From DASRDU01 sp035560235 (GTDB taxonomy: Bacteria > Acidobacteriota > Blastocatellia > RBC074): a stretch of DNA of 64,000 nt. Positions 50,709 to 60,228 of the stretch are shown here, piece by piece. A model generated the notes under the pieces. The model had not been told where the DNA came from and searched no databases. It saw only the letters and a program-made list of their open reading frames with translations. A program made the position numbers and the translations under genes. Location: positions 1-64,000 of the forward strand of contig DATMAG010000044.1 of NCBI GenBank assembly GCA_035560235.1. The letters are read 5' to 3'. Numbering within the stretch: the first letter of the stretch is position 1; each line of letters begins with the position of its first letter.

Positions 50709-51347
50709 ATGAAGAAAAACACTTATCGCTTTATGCCGGTCGAACACCAACTGATGAGAAAGCTCATCGCTCCGGCGCTGGCCCTGCTCTGCCTGTTTCA
50801 ACTGACGCCTGCCGTTCTCGCAGGCTCAAGTCACAAACATGGTTTTCCCTCAGTCAGCATTTCCAACTTTGGCAAGGTCAATGACCACTTCTATCGCGGC
50901 GCGCAGCCTGACGGAGAAGAGTACAGTCAGCTGGCCGCGCTGGGAATCAAAACAGTCGTTGATCTGCGCGATGATCCGAAGTCTTATGCCAGACCGATGG
51001 CCGAGCGCGCCGGTCTGCATTACATCAACTTTCCGATGAGCGATACCAGGTATCCGCAGCCTGACACGGCGCAACGGTTTCTTGAGATCGTCAACAATCC
51101 GGCAAACTGGCCCGTCTACGTTCACTGCGCCGGAGGACGTCACCGCACCGGTGTGATGACGGCTGTTTACCGCATCAGCGTTGACGGCTGGGACATTGAT
51201 CAGGCTTATCGTGAGATGAAGGATTATGACTTCTACACTGCCTGGGGACACAAGGCGATGAAGGATTACATCTACGACTACTACCGTGATGCGAAACAGC
51301 ATCAGGCGCAGGCCGAAGGGCAGAAGGTCGAGGCGGCGCGCCAGTAA
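50709..51347 (+). CDS. Secreted dual-specificity/tyrosine phosphatase-like protein
   Basis: A 212-residue protein with a hydrophobic export segment (LIAPALALLCLFQLTPAVLA). The catalytic P-loop is VHCAGGRHRTGVM, matching CX5R with Cys140 and Arg146. A general-acid region precedes it in PMSDTRYPQPDT. NFGKVNDHFYRGAQPDGEEY and LAALGIKTVVDLRDDP are typical of the DSP/SIW14-like cysteine phosphatases. Export makes cytoplasmic protein substrates unlikely; phosphoinositide, phytate-like or envelope phosphoproteins are possible. The start could also be the ATG at 50754, closer to the signal peptide. A strong terminator follows. Confidence 0.88.
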   Translation: MKKNTYRFMPVEHQLMRKLIAPALALLCLFQLTPAVLAGSSHKHGFPSVSISNFGKVNDHFYRGAQPDGEEYSQLAALGIKTVVDLRDDPKSYARPMAERAGLHYINFPMSDTRYPQPDTAQRFLEIVNNPANWPVYVHCAGGRHRTGVMTAVYRISVDGWDIDQAYREMKDYDFYTAWGHKAMKDYIYDYYRDAKQHQAQAEGQKVEAARQ

Positions 51348-51378
51348 CTCAGCCGTGAGCGACAGCTTCTGAACGCAA

Positions 51379-51441
51379 TTCACCGCCGCCGCGGACAGAC
51401 AATGACTAGCCTCTCTGTCTGCGGCGGCGGTGAAATTTTTT
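51379..51441 (+). terminator. Strong Rho-independent terminator
   Basis: A 21-bp stem (TTCACCGCCGCCGCGGACAGA and its complement, with one G-U pair) and a 14-nt loop, followed by ATTTTTT. It ends the phosphatase transcript and lies at the stop of the convergent Crp-family gene. Confidence 0.93.
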
Positions 51442-52204
51442 ATGTCGGAATCATCAGCGTCGAAGCGAAGAGCTGATCGAACTCAGCCCTGATGATTCCG
51501 TAACATTCACAGCTTGTCTGCAGCAGTCCTTCCCGATCAAGAATTGTGATCTGACCGCGCGCCTGCCGGATCAGTCCCGCTTTTTTCATCTGAGTGACAG
51601 TGAGATTGACGCTCGCGCGATCAGCGCCGAGCAGGTGCGCGAGAAAATCACGCGACCAGGGAAAAGTGGCCGAACTCAGCCGATCCTGCGAGGCAAGCAG
51701 CAGGTAAGCCAGCCGCTGTCCGGTTGAATGAAACCGGTTGCAGACCGCCGTCTGCGCAAGCTGAGCGAGCAGCGCGTGCAGATAACGCAGAATCAGGCGC
51801 TGCACCCTCACGTGCTGCGCGGCCAGCGCTTCCAGCGTGAGCAGGTCAGTTCGCAAAGCCCGCCCCGGCCCGTGAACCATCGTCCGGTACGGCAGGCTGC
51901 TTTTGCCGAGCAGCGCCGCCGCACCCGCCAGCCCTTCATTTCCGATCATTCCAATCTCGACCACTGAGCCGTCACTCGTCACAGCGAGCAGGGAGATGAG
52001 CGCATCCAGCGGAAAGTAAACGTGCGTGATCGCTTCAAAGGGTTCTGACAATACCTGACCAGGCATCAGTTCAACCGGCTCAGCGCGGGCCAGCAGTTCA
52101 CTGCTTTCCAGCGGCGGCAGCACAGCGAGCAGCCTGTTGGTCAGCGGTGTCCGTGACCTGCGCCCCCGGATGATCTGATTATCACCTCTCATCAAAACCG
52201 CCAC
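51440..52204 (-). CDS. Crp/Fnr family transcriptional regulator
   Basis: A 254-residue regulator. The N-terminal cyclic-nucleotide-binding-like barrel spans about residues 40-150 (LMPGQVLSEPFEAITHVYFP, VVEIGMIGNEGLAGAAALLG) but lacks the canonical cAMP-binding Arg-Ser/Glu pair. The C-terminal winged helix has FPWSRDFLAHLLGADRASVN, which resembles the Crp helix-turn-helix. It may sense a non-cAMP signal or act constitutively. A GTG start at 52204 has AGGA at 5 nt; the ATG at 52192 is an alternative. Targets unknown. It is tail-to-tail with the phosphatase gene. Confidence 0.9.
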   Translation of the reverse strand: MAVLMRGDNQIIRGRRSRTPLTNRLLAVLPPLESSELLARAEPVELMPGQVLSEPFEAITHVYFPLDALISLLAVTSDGSVVEIGMIGNEGLAGAAALLGKSSLPYRTMVHGPGRALRTDLLTLEALAAQHVRVQRLILRYLHALLAQLAQTAVCNRFHSTGQRLAYLLLASQDRLSSATFPWSRDFLAHLLGADRASVNLTVTQMKKAGLIRQARGQITILDREGLLQTSCECYGIIRAEFDQLFASTLMIPT

Positions 52205-52439
52205 ACCTTTCCTGCCGGCCAGATCTGTTTCTTTGCCGATTCTGAACTGAAATCAGTGCAATCAATGTTCCAGCCTCAGAAAAGATCACAGTCAGACGAT
52301 TGAAATGCAGTTGCGCCCAACAGGCTGCCGACATCTGTGAGCAATAATCACGTCTCAGGTGAAGCGGCCACTGCGTACAGCAGACCGCCGAGTCTGCTGT
52401 ACTGTCAGCGCCCTGCATTCACCGGCTGTGTTTTTGCTT

Positions 52440-54575
52440 TCAGCGGCGCAGAAAATCCTTCACCTGATCCCACTTGTTGCGGCCATCCGCGCCTTTGCGG
52501 TCGAACAGTTCACGCTGCCATTCATCGCGGATGCTTTGCTGCTGCGCTCTGGTCAGATGCCACGAGAGCGGCGGATCGCCTTCAAACTCGAACGGGATTA
52601 CTTCGATCTTTCGGCTCTCTGTTTTCAGGGCGCGCAGCAGCAGATCGAGTTCGACTTCGCTGTGCGATGACTGCCCCGTATTGCGAACGTGCAGCAGCGT
52701 TGAGAAGGGCGCGAAGGACTGATAGAACCAGCCGCGACTGTCTGTCGGCTCACCGCCCGCGCCCGACGGAAAGGAGCGAATCAGCAGCACCAGCACATCG
52801 GTGTAGCCCGATCCGGAATCTTCAAGCGCCGCATCCAGCCATTCCACGAGCGAGGCCACGCCGTAATTGTCGTAATAACCGCCATCAACCACGTGATACT
52901 TCGCTGCGCGCGGTGCGTCAGCATCAGCCCGCGCCGCAGGGGTGACGAAAGGGAAAGTCGCCGAGAGCCGGACGGCGGTTGTCACCGGGATGTCTGATTG
53001 CGGAAACAGATCGCTGAAGTAGCGGCCACCATGACTTCTGACCTTCAGGCCGGAGGTCGAAAAGAGGAGCCGCTCGCCGGTATCAACGATGGTGGCATTG
53101 AAGATCGTCGCGGGCCGCCAGCCTGCGCTTACGCCAGCGCGCCAGACGTCGAGCGAATCGGTGATGCCTCCGGTCTTCTGCCACGCCTGTTCGAGCGCGT
53201 GACCGCGATCCGTCGCGCGGGTTGACCAGATGAATGGAAAGAAGCTGCGCATCAGATCAGGATAGACCAGTCCCCACGCCACCTGATCCAGACTCGAACT
53301 CATGGCCTGCTCGACTGTCTGCTGCAACGTGGCTTCATCAGGCAATCCGGCGGGCGCGCGGTAAGCGCCGGTGAAATACATCGCTCCGACGCTGCCGCCC
53401 GAAACGGCGCTGATCAGGCGAATATTGCGGCCAAACTCATAAGGCCTGTCGCTCAGTTCGCGGCGACACTGCAATTCCAGCCCGGCCAGCGCCTGCGCCG
53501 TCCACGCCGCCGCCTGAATGCCTCCGCCGCTGGCCGCAACCACAATCGCCTTGCGCTTTTCTGCCACTGGTCTGATCGGCTCGCTCGTCTGAGCCTTCAG
53601 CGGCAGCAGCGGATAGTAATAATCCGAACCTTTGAACTGTGCGGTAATCAGCAGCCAGACGCCGACCGTCATCAGCACCGGAATGCGGTAACGATCAAGA
53701 AAAAATGTGATCCCTGAAAATCCCCAGTTGAGCAGCGTCAGCAGCAGAATCACACAGGCGAGCGATGGAATGCCGATTGATCTTTCGCGCCAGGGAGAAG
53801 CCAGATAACCGGCCAGCAGGTAGACGCCGAAAAAGAGCAGAAACAGCGTGGCCGCTGAAACGTGGCCTGAGAGCAGCGGCAGCGCTCCCCTGCGGTCAGC
53901 ATAATCAATGTAGCCGCGTCCCAGGTCACGCGGAACCCTTCGCAGCAGTTCTGCCAGCGCAGGTGAGGGATTCAGTAAAGGCGGTCTTTTACTCACGCGA
54001 TCAAAGAGCCACTGCCAGCCGGGCACACGTGTCGGAAGCAGCAGATCAGGCGAGGTCAGCGCAGTGTCGGTACGAACAGCCAGTTTCTGCGCCAGCGCCG
54101 CGCCGCACAGGAGCGCAAACGCTGCGACAAAACCAAGCCCCGCGCCAGCGAGTTTCAGCCACCAGCGATCAGTTGATTGAGTAACGGCAACGATGATGAG
54201 CGGCAGCGCCAGCATCGCGTAAGCGAAGACCTGCCACCAGCGCAGCGCCGGACTGATGCGCGCCGGAACGACGCGAAAACGCCGGGGGCCGTAAAGCCGC
54301 GCCAGCCGCGCCGTCACCATCACGCTCCACGCCGCCAGAAGCGCTGCGAGCGAAACGACGAGGATTCTGCGCCAGTTCAGATCGAACAGATTCAGCAGCA
54401 GCGAACTCGCGCCGGTAAACCGGGCTGCGAGCGGAAGCGCCACCAGCGCCGCAGCCGTGAGCAGCGGAAAACGCAGCAGATAAGCCCAGGTCAGAACTGC
54501 GAGCAGTCGCCTGCTCAGATAAATCAGAACGCGCAGCCAGCGCGGCCTGTACCTGTCCGGTTCAGGTCCCTTCAT
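52440..54575 (-). CDS. Multi-pass membrane patatin-like phospholipase
   Basis: A 711-residue protein. The ATG at 54575 follows GAGGAGAACTGCC. About the first 320 residues contain several hydrophobic helices (VLTWAYLLRFPLLTAAALVA, VSAATLFLLFFGVYLLAGYL). The C-terminal half is a patatin domain. It has an oxyanion loop AASGGGIQAAAWTAQALAG, nucleophile Ser395 in GGSVG (AVSGGSVGAMYFTGAY) and catalytic Asp564 in VVDGGYYDNYG. It should hydrolyse phospholipid or other acyl esters at the membrane. The long polytopic N-terminus is unlike secreted ExoU or plant patatins and suggests a membrane-remodelling or acyl-transfer role. Confidence 0.9.
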   Translation of the reverse strand: MKGPEPDRYRPRWLRVLIYLSRRLLAVLTWAYLLRFPLLTAAALVALPLAARFTGASSLLLNLFDLNWRRILVVSLAALLAAWSVMVTARLARLYGPRRFRVVPARISPALRWWQVFAYAMLALPLIIVAVTQSTDRWWLKLAGAGLGFVAAFALLCGAALAQKLAVRTDTALTSPDLLLPTRVPGWQWLFDRVSKRPPLLNPSPALAELLRRVPRDLGRGYIDYADRRGALPLLSGHVSAATLFLLFFGVYLLAGYLASPWRERSIGIPSLACVILLLTLLNWGFSGITFFLDRYRIPVLMTVGVWLLITAQFKGSDYYYPLLPLKAQTSEPIRPVAEKRKAIVVAASGGGIQAAAWTAQALAGLELQCRRELSDRPYEFGRNIRLISAVSGGSVGAMYFTGAYRAPAGLPDEATLQQTVEQAMSSSLDQVAWGLVYPDLMRSFFPFIWSTRATDRGHALEQAWQKTGGITDSLDVWRAGVSAGWRPATIFNATIVDTGERLLFSTSGLKVRSHGGRYFSDLFPQSDIPVTTAVRLSATFPFVTPAARADADAPRAAKYHVVDGGYYDNYGVASLVEWLDAALEDSGSGYTDVLVLLIRSFPSGAGGEPTDSRGWFYQSFAPFSTLLHVRNTGQSSHSEVELDLLLRALKTESRKIEVIPFEFEGDPPLSWHLTRAQQQSIRDEWQRELFDRKGADGRNKWDQVKDFLRR

Positions 54576-54611
54576 GGCAGTTCTCCTCAAACGAATTGTA
54601 AAGGGTGCAAC

Positions 54612-55784
54612 TCAATGCCTGGCGACGAGCGCAAGCATTCTCGCGACGGCCTCACGAAAGTCTGACTGCGGCGCAAGCAGGCTCAACACCAGGAATGCCT
54701 CGCGGTGAAAATCGAAAAAATAGCCCGGATGAATCAGCACGCCTTCTGCGAGCAGTCTGAGCGTCCACTCTTCTTCAGAATAAAAACGCGGGACTTCAAG
54801 CGGCGCTGACCATCCGCCTTCGACTTTGAGCAGCCGACAGGGCGAATCCTTCACAGCGTCGCTCAGCCAGACGTAATTGTCGCGCACGCGATCGAGAATC
54901 TGCGCCTGAATCGCCGCGCGCAGTTCGAACCAGGCAGGCAGAGCGCATTGCACTGGCGTGTTGACCGGGAGAAAAGTGTCGGCGATCAGTTCCAGCCGTT
55001 CGAGCGCTTCACGGCGCAGCTCATTCGGCCCGCCGGTGATGATCCAGCCGAGCTTCATCTGCGGCAGCGCGAGCGTTTTTGAAAGCCCGTTCAGCACAAA
55101 CGTCAGTGCTTCTGACTCAGCCGTCAGCGCGGGTGCGATTGATGCTTCAGGATCGAGCGCGTAATCAGCGAACACTTCATCCGCGATCAGCGCGAGCCGG
55201 TGAGCGGCGCAGATTTCATTGAGTCGGCTGAGTTCGTCCGCTTTGATGAATGACCCGGTTGGATTGTTCGGCGTGACGACGACTATGGCGCGGGTGCGTT
55301 CATTGAGAGCCTGGCGCACGGAATCAAAATCAACCCGCCATCCTGAAGTCTGCGTCCAGGCGAGTTCATATGGCCGCAGTTCGAGGCCTTCGAGCGCAGC
55401 CAGAAAATCGAAGAGCGGATAGCCCGGCTGCGGAATCAGCACGTTGTCGCCCTGATCGGCGAGCAGCTTGAAAAGCCAGGAATAAGCTTCGCTCGTGCTG
55501 GCCGTCAGGCAGATGTGCGCGGGATCAACCGCTTCACCGCGTTTCCGGTAATAAGCAGCGACGGCCTGGCGCGCGGTCAGCAGGCCCTGCGGCCTCGGGT
55601 CGTAACGCAGCGCACGCGGTTCGGCCAGGGCATTCAGAATTTCATCTGCGGGATAAACAAAACCTGCGCGGGTAGGATTCGATTCGGTCAGGTCGAGGAT
55701 CTCTGCGCCTGAGTTCCTTCTTTCAGCCAGAGCCTGGGCCAGACGATTGGTTTCCAGATTCCACTTGAAGCGCGGTGAGAACAT
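54612..55784 (-). CDS. PLP-dependent aminotransferase (class I/II)
   Basis: A 390-residue fold-type I enzyme. LTESNPTRAGF opens the N-terminal region and STSEAYSWLFKLLADQGDN binds the cofactor phosphate. VVTPNNPTGSF, IADEVFADYAL and NGLSKTLALPQMKLGW (Schiff-base Lys in SKT) are standard motifs. It transfers amino groups between an amino acid and a 2-oxo acid; alanine or aspartate-type specificity is likely but not determined. It is divergent from the glutamate-semialdehyde dehydrogenase gene, with an inverted repeat between the two. Confidence 0.93.
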   Translation of the reverse strand: MFSPRFKWNLETNRLAQALAERRNSGAEILDLTESNPTRAGFVYPADEILNALAEPRALRYDPRPQGLLTARQAVAAYYRKRGEAVDPAHICLTASTSEAYSWLFKLLADQGDNVLIPQPGYPLFDFLAALEGLELRPYELAWTQTSGWRVDFDSVRQALNERTRAIVVVTPNNPTGSFIKADELSRLNEICAAHRLALIADEVFADYALDPEASIAPALTAESEALTFVLNGLSKTLALPQMKLGWIITGGPNELRREALERLELIADTFLPVNTPVQCALPAWFELRAAIQAQILDRVRDNYVWLSDAVKDSPCRLLKVEGGWSAPLEVPRFYSEEEWTLRLLAEGVLIHPGYFFDFHREAFLVLSLLAPQSDFREAVARMLALVARH

Positions 55785-55801
55785 GCCGACACAGTAACAC
55801 A

Positions 55802-55854
55802 GATTCCGGCGGGTGAGACAAAGGCCCCCGTGCCAGAAGACACCCGCCGGAATC
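55802..55854. promoter_or_regulatory. Inverted repeat in divergent promoter region
   Basis: Perfect 14-bp arms GATTCCGGCGGGTG and CACCCGCCGGAATC, with 25 bp between. It lies 18 bp from the aminotransferase start and 172 bp from the dehydrogenase start. Because neither gene ends here, a terminator role is unlikely; operator or leader structure are options. Confidence 0.5.
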
Positions 55855-56025
55855 CGTATTACTTTTCGCTCTTCATCTTCATGTGAGTTTTTCCGTAAAA
55901 CATTTCACCTTTCGGCGAAAAAAATTTCAGGCGGCGATTTTTTCGGGCCGATGGCACACGGCTGCGGCCTCAGCTACAATGCCTGCCTGAACGATCCAAT
56001 CTTTCGACAGCAGAGGAACCCTGAG

Positions 56026-57588
<1,563 letters not shown>

Positions 57589-57609
57589 CTGTGACCGGAG
57601 CTTACTCAG

Positions 57610-57646
57610 GCCGCCGGGAGCATTCAGTTATGATGTTCCCGGCGGC
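57610..57646 (+). other. Stem-loop between pruA and the thioredoxin-like gene
   Basis: A perfect 10-bp GC stem GCCGCCGGGA/TCCCGGCGGC with a 17-nt loop. The loop carries TTATGAT, which resembles a -10 element. There is no T-run after it, so it could be a weak terminator or part of the promoter of the next gene. Confidence 0.45.
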
Positions 57647-57673
57647 TGCTCTCAATCTGTCTGCGGAGTTTTG

Positions 57674-58759
57674 ATGATGAACAAAAAAGTCCTGACAGCC
57701 CTGAGTGTCGTGACACTCATTTCACTCTCTCTCCTGACCACCATGGAAAAGGTAGCGACAGCGCAGTCGAACGCTCTGGCAATCGGGCAGGAGGCTCCTG
57801 ACTTCACGCTCAAAGACCTCAGCGGCAGGGCGCATTCGCTCAGGGACTATCGCGGCAAAACCGTGATCGTCAGTTTTCTCAGCACGCAATGTCCCATCGT
57901 CAATGCCTATCACGAACGCATTCGCAAACTGGCAGCTGATTACGATCAGCGCGGGGTCGTGGTTCTCGGCATCTATCCGAACAGCAACGAACCGCTCAGT
58001 GCAATTAAGGCGAAAGCGGCTGAACAGAAGCTCAGCTTTCCGGTCATGAAGGATGAAGGCAGTCAGGTGGCCGATCTTTATCACGCGCAGTCAACGCCTG
58101 AGATGTTCGTGATTGATGGCGCAGGCCGGTTGCGCTATCACGGGCGCATCGACAATTCGCCTGAACTGCCGCGCGTCAGACGCCACGATCTGCGCGAAGC
58201 GCTCGATGAACTGCTCGCGGGCAAAGCCGTGACGGTCGCCGAAACCAGAGCCTTCGGCTGCGCGATCAAACGCGCGAGGGCTGTGGCGCAGAGCAAAGCC
58301 GCAACGAAACCGGGTGCTGCCGAACCTGCGGTCGCACTGCTCAAACCGGCAGAGTTTCCGAAGCTCAAGGAGCAGGCGCAGGGCAAAGTCCTGGTAATCA
58401 ATTTCTGGGCGACGTGGTGCGGGCCGTGTGTGGCTGAATTTCCTGAGTTCGTGATGCTCGATGAAAAGTACCGCACTCGCGGTGTGAAGATCATCTCGAT
58501 CAGCGCGGATGAAACCGCCGAACTGCAATCGAAGGTTGTGCCGTTCATCAGAAAGCAGAAGGCGCGCTTCGATGTTTACGTGCAGGATACCGAAGACCCG
58601 GACGAGATGATCCGGCAGTTCAGCAGCGAGTGGTCGGGCGCGCTGCCTGCGACCTTCGTTTTCGACAAACAGGGCCGACTGAGTTATTCAGTGCTCGGCA
58701 TCATTGACCGCGAGAAACTCGTCACCGCGATTGAAAGCGCGCTCGCTCAATCACGCTGA
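57674..58759 (+). CDS. Exported protein with two thioredoxin-fold domains (redoxin + TlpA-like)
   Basis: A 361-residue protein. A signal peptide ends ATAQ. Domain 1 (about 35-190) is redoxin/AhpC-TSA-like with IGQEAPDFTLKDLSGR and a single Cys73 in STQCPIVNAYHERI; a resolving CxxC partner is absent. Domain 2 (about 225-355) is TlpA/ResA-like with NFWATWCGPC (Cys249 and Cys252) and FPEFVMLDEKY. A linker contains one more Cys (FGCAIKRARAV). It probably exchanges thiols or reduces peroxide in the periplasm, with domain 2 perhaps reducing domain 1. GGAG precedes tandem ATGs; the first is used here. Confidence 0.9.
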   Translation: MMNKKVLTALSVVTLISLSLLTTMEKVATAQSNALAIGQEAPDFTLKDLSGRAHSLRDYRGKTVIVSFLSTQCPIVNAYHERIRKLAADYDQRGVVVLGIYPNSNEPLSAIKAKAAEQKLSFPVMKDEGSQVADLYHAQSTPEMFVIDGAGRLRYHGRIDNSPELPRVRRHDLREALDELLAGKAVTVAETRAFGCAIKRARAVAQSKAATKPGAAEPAVALLKPAEFPKLKEQAQGKVLVINFWATWCGPCVAEFPEFVMLDEKYRTRGVKIISISADETAELQSKVVPFIRKQKARFDVYVQDTEDPDEMIRQFSSEWSGALPATFVFDKQGRLSYSVLGIIDREKLVTAIESALAQSR

Positions 58760-58762
58760 AGG

Positions 58763-58875
58763 AAGAGAGACGACGGAACAAACGAGAAGAACCGAACAGA
58801 CGGAAACAGAATCAGGACACAACCTGAATCCTTCCGTTTCTTCCGTTCTTTTCGTTTGTTCCGTCATCTCTTCTT
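58763..58875. repeat. Long imperfect palindrome, 'ACGGAA' family, copy 5
   Basis: The left arm contains GACGACGGAACAAACGAG and the right arm CGTTTGTTCCGTCATCTC; pairing extends over about 45 bp per arm. It lies between convergent genes. It is the best-preserved copy of the family. Confidence 0.8.
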
Positions 58876-58891
58876 CTGACTGACCGGGGAT

Positions 58892-59923
58892 TCAGCGGCA
58901 GCTCGGCGCAAAGACGGGAACGATCAGCGCGGTCGGATCACCCACCGTCAGTTTGTGCAGGTTGTGTCCCTGACTGAAGAGCGAAGCGCTCAGATCGGCG
59001 CTCGCATTATAGTTGATCGCCGCGCCAGTGAGCGCCCGGTTGGTCTGCCCGACGACCGGATCAACCGCGCTCACTGAAGCCCAGAACTTCAGCCAGCCGC
59101 TCGTGCCGGGGCCGAGAACCGAATTGAAGCGCGGCGCGGTGCGCGGGAAATCGTTGTTGAGCGAGCGCCGCACCTGACAGCTCAGATTGAAGATGCTGAA
59201 GCTGTACGGATTTTCCACCTCATCGAAGAGAATCCCGAAGAGCTTGTCAATCGGCGCGCCCGACGTTCTCAGGTCGCCGCCGATGCGGTTGACGATCAGC
59301 ATCGTGTCGTTGCCGTCCAGACGGCTCTGCACGTTGTCGAGCGCCAGCACGCGCGGCAGCCGGTCAAGACTGACGCCATCAAACAGGATCACAGCGGCTG
59401 ATCCGTCAGCGCCGGGAACCGGAAAGGTTCTGATCGCGCCTGCCGGAGAGGCGACGGCTTCGGCTCCGAGACTGGCCGTGTGACCGCTCGCAAACCTGAC
59501 GCTGACGCTGCCGATCAGCCGGTCGAAGGCAGCCGGATTGCCGTTCGCATCAACTGCCATCCCGATCACATATCCGCTGACGCCCGGATCAACTTCCGAA
59601 GCCATGACTGAAACGGTCTGGCTTTTCGAGAGACACAGGTAAGTGTCAGCCGCCGAACAGGAATCGCCGTCCACGAAGAACAGGTGAACGGTGATCGCTC
59701 GTTCGTCATCGGTATTGGTGATGCTGATGCGCGAATTCTGCGCGACCGGATTGGTCGGACTGGAAGTGTAAATGTTGTAGATCAGAATCGAACCTGGTTT
59801 CTGATCGCTGATGCCGTTGCCGGGAAACGGAAAGCCCGGATCAGCAGCCAGCGCGGCGGTCGTCAGCACGCAAAGCGTGAACGCCGCAGCGAGGATGCGG
59901 GCGAGGTTGTGAGTGGGGCCCAT
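58892..59923 (-). CDS. Secreted protein, tandem paralogue A
   Basis: A 343-residue exported protein; AAGGAG lies 7 nt before the ATG at 59923 and a signal peptide ends ALAADPG. I do not know its family. It shares with the upstream neighbour SILIYNIYTSSPTNPVAQNS, RISITNTDDERAITVHLFFV, DPGVSGYVIGMAVDANG, LMIVNRIGGDLR, FDEVENPYSFS, RRSLNNDFPRTAPRFN and a C-terminal NLHKLTVGDPTALIVPVFAP. Paired Cys (SCSAADTYLC) may form a disulfide. The beta-rich pattern suggests an Ig-like or carbohydrate-surface fold. It is probably one member of a lineage-specific exported family. Confidence 0.8.
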   Translation of the reverse strand: MGPTHNLARILAAAFTLCVLTTAALAADPGFPFPGNGISDQKPGSILIYNIYTSSPTNPVAQNSRISITNTDDERAITVHLFFVDGDSCSAADTYLCLSKSQTVSVMASEVDPGVSGYVIGMAVDANGNPAAFDRLIGSVSVRFASGHTASLGAEAVASPAGAIRTFPVPGADGSAAVILFDGVSLDRLPRVLALDNVQSRLDGNDTMLIVNRIGGDLRTSGAPIDKLFGILFDEVENPYSFSIFNLSCQVRRSLNNDFPRTAPRFNSVLGPGTSGWLKFWASVSAVDPVVGQTNRALTGAAINYNASADLSASLFSQGHNLHKLTVGDPTALIVPVFAPSCR

Positions 59924-60166
59924 GTTGCTACTCCTTACTGGTTGTTCGTCAGCGCCGGAAATGTCAATTAACAAAAAGCGCCTGGAGTCTGGTCGGCGAT
60001 AAGCTGAAACAGTCAAATTGAACGAACTTCCAGAAATTCGGGAGGAACAGGCGACCCCTTCCGGTTTCAGAGCGGATTTCAGCGCTGCTTTGGGTGAAGT
60101 CTGAAGTCGCAGGATGAGCAGGAATGAGAGCCTGAAAGGAGAGGTGACGCGAAGGTGATGGAAAGG

Positions 60167-60200
60167 CAGAGAGCCAGCCCCTGATGGTGCTGGCTCTCTG
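60167..60200 (-). terminator. Hairpin after paralogue B
   Basis: A perfect 12-bp stem CAGAGAGCCAGC/GCTGGCTCTCTG with a 10-nt loop, about 30 nt after the stop of the gene at 60229-61212. The following minus-strand bases are CCTTTCC, a weak U-tract, so termination is plausible but not certain. Confidence 0.5.
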
Positions 60201-60228
60201 GTTTTGGCATCCTGATCGGACCTGGGGC

